From: Campylobacteraceae bacterium
GTDB lineage: Bacteria; Campylobacterota; Campylobacteria; Campylobacterales; Sulfurovaceae
Direction of reading: 5' to 3'
Assembly (NCBI GenBank): GCA_027024155.1
Contig: JALVTE010000016.1
Span: forward strand, 1-52,119
DNA: 52,119 nt
Shown here: positions 50,762 to 52,119 of the stretch, one piece after another
Position numbering within the stretch: the first letter of the stretch is position 1
Layout of the letters: the number at the start of each line of letters is the position of its first letter
Notes under the pieces: model-generated
Database searches by the model: none
What the model was told of the DNA's origin: nothing
The model's input: only the letters and a program-made list of their open reading frames with translations
Position numbers and translations under genes: made by a program

Positions 50762-50774
50762 TCATTAATTGTGC

Positions 50775-50780
50775 TATAAT
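50775..50780 (+). promoter_or_regulatory. Extended -10 promoter of the gene at 50810
   Basis: TGCTATAAT: TATAAT at 50775-50780 with the TGN extension, 29 nt upstream of the ATG. AAAGGAT follows as the ribosome-binding site. Confidence 0.6.
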
Positions 50781-50809
50781 ATACAAAAAGCCAACATAAA
50801 GGATATTTT

Positions 50810-51283
50810 ATGACACTCTCAAAAGTAACTACTCCTAAATATATCTATATTAAATCTATAAAGCTATTTCTGCTCTTCTTAATCTGTACTAGCTTACTGC
50901 AAGCATCAGACATAAAATCTAAAAGTACAGAGTCAATTTTGATGGAAGAGTTAAAAAAATTAAATTTAAAAAAACCAAAACAAGATGTTATTAAAAATTT
51001 AAAAAATAACGATATGCGTTTTATAGGAGTTTATGGATTCACAATAATGCTACCAGGTATTCCAGATGATTATAAGTTCAAAATAGCAAAACAGTATGGT
51101 ATCCGTGCAATAGAAGGAACAAGCGATAAAATAGAAAGTAGTTTACATTCCAATTTAATATCTAGTGCCTACGGATATGCATATGAGTACAACCAAGCTT
51201 TAGTTAAAGCATTAAGGGAGAAAGATTATATATCAAGTATCACTATTAATAAAATTGTTGGCACTCTATTAAGAGATAAATAA
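50810..51283 (+). CDS. Small exported protein of unknown function
   Basis: A 157-residue protein with a signal-like segment (IKLFLLFLICTSLLQASD) after about 15 residues, so it is probably periplasmic. The mature part is charged and helical (EELKKLNLKKPKQD) with GFTIMLPGIPDDYKFKIAKQ in the middle. I do not recognise a family. It has its own promoter and stands alone, convergent with the toxin-antitoxin pair. A weak hairpin (TTGCATT GAAA AATGCAA, 51401-51418) between the two may terminate transcription. Confidence 0.6.
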   Translation: MTLSKVTTPKYIYIKSIKLFLLFLICTSLLQASDIKSKSTESILMEELKKLNLKKPKQDVIKNLKNNDMRFIGVYGFTIMLPGIPDDYKFKIAKQYGIRAIEGTSDKIESSLHSNLISSAYGYAYEYNQALVKALREKDYISSITINKIVGTLLRDK

Positions 51284-51438
51284 GCCAACGCATAGCCAAT
51301 TTGTTGGATTTTCCTTCACTATTTAAGATTTTAAGAAAAAGATATTTATTTAATTGTAGCGTTAAAAAAATGCAACTCTCTGAAGCAGATAGACTGAGTT
51401 TTGCATTGAAAAATGCAATTTTGCAACTAGATAAAAAT

Positions 51439-51714
51439 TTAATGCCATATATTTCTATTAAAAATGCCTAAAACTATAATTTTACCATTCAACTCATCTA
51501 TAAAATATGGTACCGTATAGCCTTTGTGTATCAACTCTCTTATATTTTCGTCATTAATACTTACTCTTTTTCTATAGATGTAAGGGTTAATATATAACTT
51601 TTCTATTTTTAAAATAATATCATCGTAAAACTGCAAAGCACTAGCTACACTATCTTTTGCAATATAACTAACTATATCTTGCAACTCTTGTTTAAATCTA
51701 TCGCTCTTTTCTAT
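51439..51714 (-). CDS. RelE/ParE-type toxin, start codon uncertain
   Basis: The frame matches RelE/ParE toxins: SDRFKQELQDIVSYIAKDS, then FYDDIILKIEKLYINPYIYR, then NIRELIHKGYTVPYFIDELN. The first standard start is a TTG at 51682-51684, which would cut off about ten conserved residues (IEKSDRFKQE). The frame is open upstream to the stop at 51742-51744, but contains no ATG, GTG or TTG there; ATA at 51712-51714 overlaps the antitoxin stop TAG. So either a rare start (ATA or ATC) is used or the toxin has been weakened. Expected partner is the upstream antitoxin. Confidence 0.65.
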   Translation of the reverse strand: MEKSDRFKQELQDIVSYIAKDSVASALQFYDDIILKIEKLYINPYIYRKRVSINDENIRELIHKGYTVPYFIDELNGKIIVLGIFNRNIWH

Positions 51715-51926
51715 TGTGAAATTTGAGATAGCAACTCCTCTCTAATCTCAGATAAACCATCATGTAGTGGAGTAGTATCTAAATTGCCTTTTTTATAAGA
51801 GTTTACTCTTTTTAAAATTTCATCATCCAAACTCTTAGTAATCTGCACAGAATCTTTAGGAAGAGATTGCACAAATTGCTCAAAAAGAGTATAATACTGC
51901 TCTTCAATATTCATAGTAATAGTCAT
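51711..51926 (-). CDS. Small antitoxin of the RelE/ParE-type pair
   Basis: A 71-residue protein with NIEEQYYTLFEQFVQSLPKD and QITKSLDDEILKRVNSYKKG, the layout of short antitoxins of ParE/RelE modules. The ATG at 51924-51926 has GGAGG 6 nt upstream. It ends where the toxin frame begins. A TATAAT box lies 25 nt upstream of the start. Confidence 0.75.
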   Translation of the reverse strand: MTITMNIEEQYYTLFEQFVQSLPKDSVQITKSLDDEILKRVNSYKKGNLDTTPLHDGLSEIREELLSQISQ

Positions 51927-51950
51927 TATATACCTCCTATACTTAATTTA

Positions 51951-51956
51951 ATTATA
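51951..51956 (-). promoter_or_regulatory. -10 promoter element of the toxin-antitoxin pair
   Basis: TATAAT on the minus strand lies 25 nt before the antitoxin ATG, followed by GGAGG. The rest of the window, 51957-52119, is AT-rich and I see no gene in it. Confidence 0.55.
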
Positions 51957-52119
51957 TCTAATTTTTTTTGAAAAATCAAATCCTTTTTTTTCTCCCAAAT
52001 AATTCCATAACACACCTCACACACCAAAAGTCAGAAAAGACTCATCTTTTTTTGAATCCAAAAGCACCAAGTTTGGCTATAAAGTTATATTTTACATATT
52101 TTTAAGTTCCTTTATATTC

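Overview
The window looks like chromosome of a free-living, AT-rich member of the Campylobacterota (epsilonproteobacteria). This rests on several things seen together: the classical Thr-Tyr-Gly-Thr tRNA / tuf / rpmG / tRNA-Trp / secE / nusG / rplKAJL / rpoBC block, with rpoB and rpoC as separate overlapping genes (not fused as in Helicobacter and Wolinella); a sulfide:quinone-reductase-like flavoprotein with rhodaneses and a TauE-type exporter; a siroheme sulfite/nitrite reductase; monomeric isocitrate dehydrogenase beside an LDH-like malate dehydrogenase and a two-subunit class I fumarase; and proteins typical of sulfur-oxidising relatives of Sulfurovum and Sulfurimonas. The genus is an inference and is not proven by the window.

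Layout. 1-4240 (minus): a sulfur-handling operon, reading SQR-like flavoprotein, two rhodaneses, TSUP exporter, small acidic protein, CDF metal exporter, and the start of an exported probable MBL-fold hydrolase. 4303-10953 (minus): a thioredoxin-like protein and a tetR-tolC-MFP-RND efflux operon with a palindromic operator. 11108-15745 (plus): a triplicated glycine-rich outer-membrane protein, a periplasmic c-heme Tll0287-like protein, and the three-gene AmmeMemoRadiSam system (AMMECR1, radical SAM enzyme, Memo). 15954-23765: a small cysteine protein, sulfite/nitrite reductase, a divergent methyltransferase-like gene, then a tight minus-strand run (fused membrane methyltransferase, TehB-like methyltransferase, FetB-like permease, membrane protein) preceded by a DUF4139 protein. 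23837-38285 (minus): the translation/transcription core block with five tRNAs. 38466-41172: an S24/LexA-type repressor and the molybdopterin genes moeA, moaE, moaD. 41696-46776: fumarase, malate dehydrogenase and isocitrate dehydrogenase. 47127-50617: a metX-xseB-nitrilase-like-thiF-lipoprotein-ridA operon. 50810-51956: a small exported protein and a RelE/ParE-type toxin-antitoxin pair.

The most unusual signal is not a gene. The intergenic regions carry a dispersed family of GTAG-headed hairpins (REP elements, several as inverted pairs). Next to these, and at the 3' ends of several genes, lie arrays of degenerate short repeats with a strict 7-nt period, some of which supply or immediately follow the stop codon. 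Several other gaps hold long, near-perfect inverted repeats (13 to 25 bp arms), for example between nusG and rplK, moeA and the repressor, rplL and rpoB, and the DUF4139 gene and the fused methyltransferase. No CRISPR array, insertion sequence, rRNA or prophage was found.
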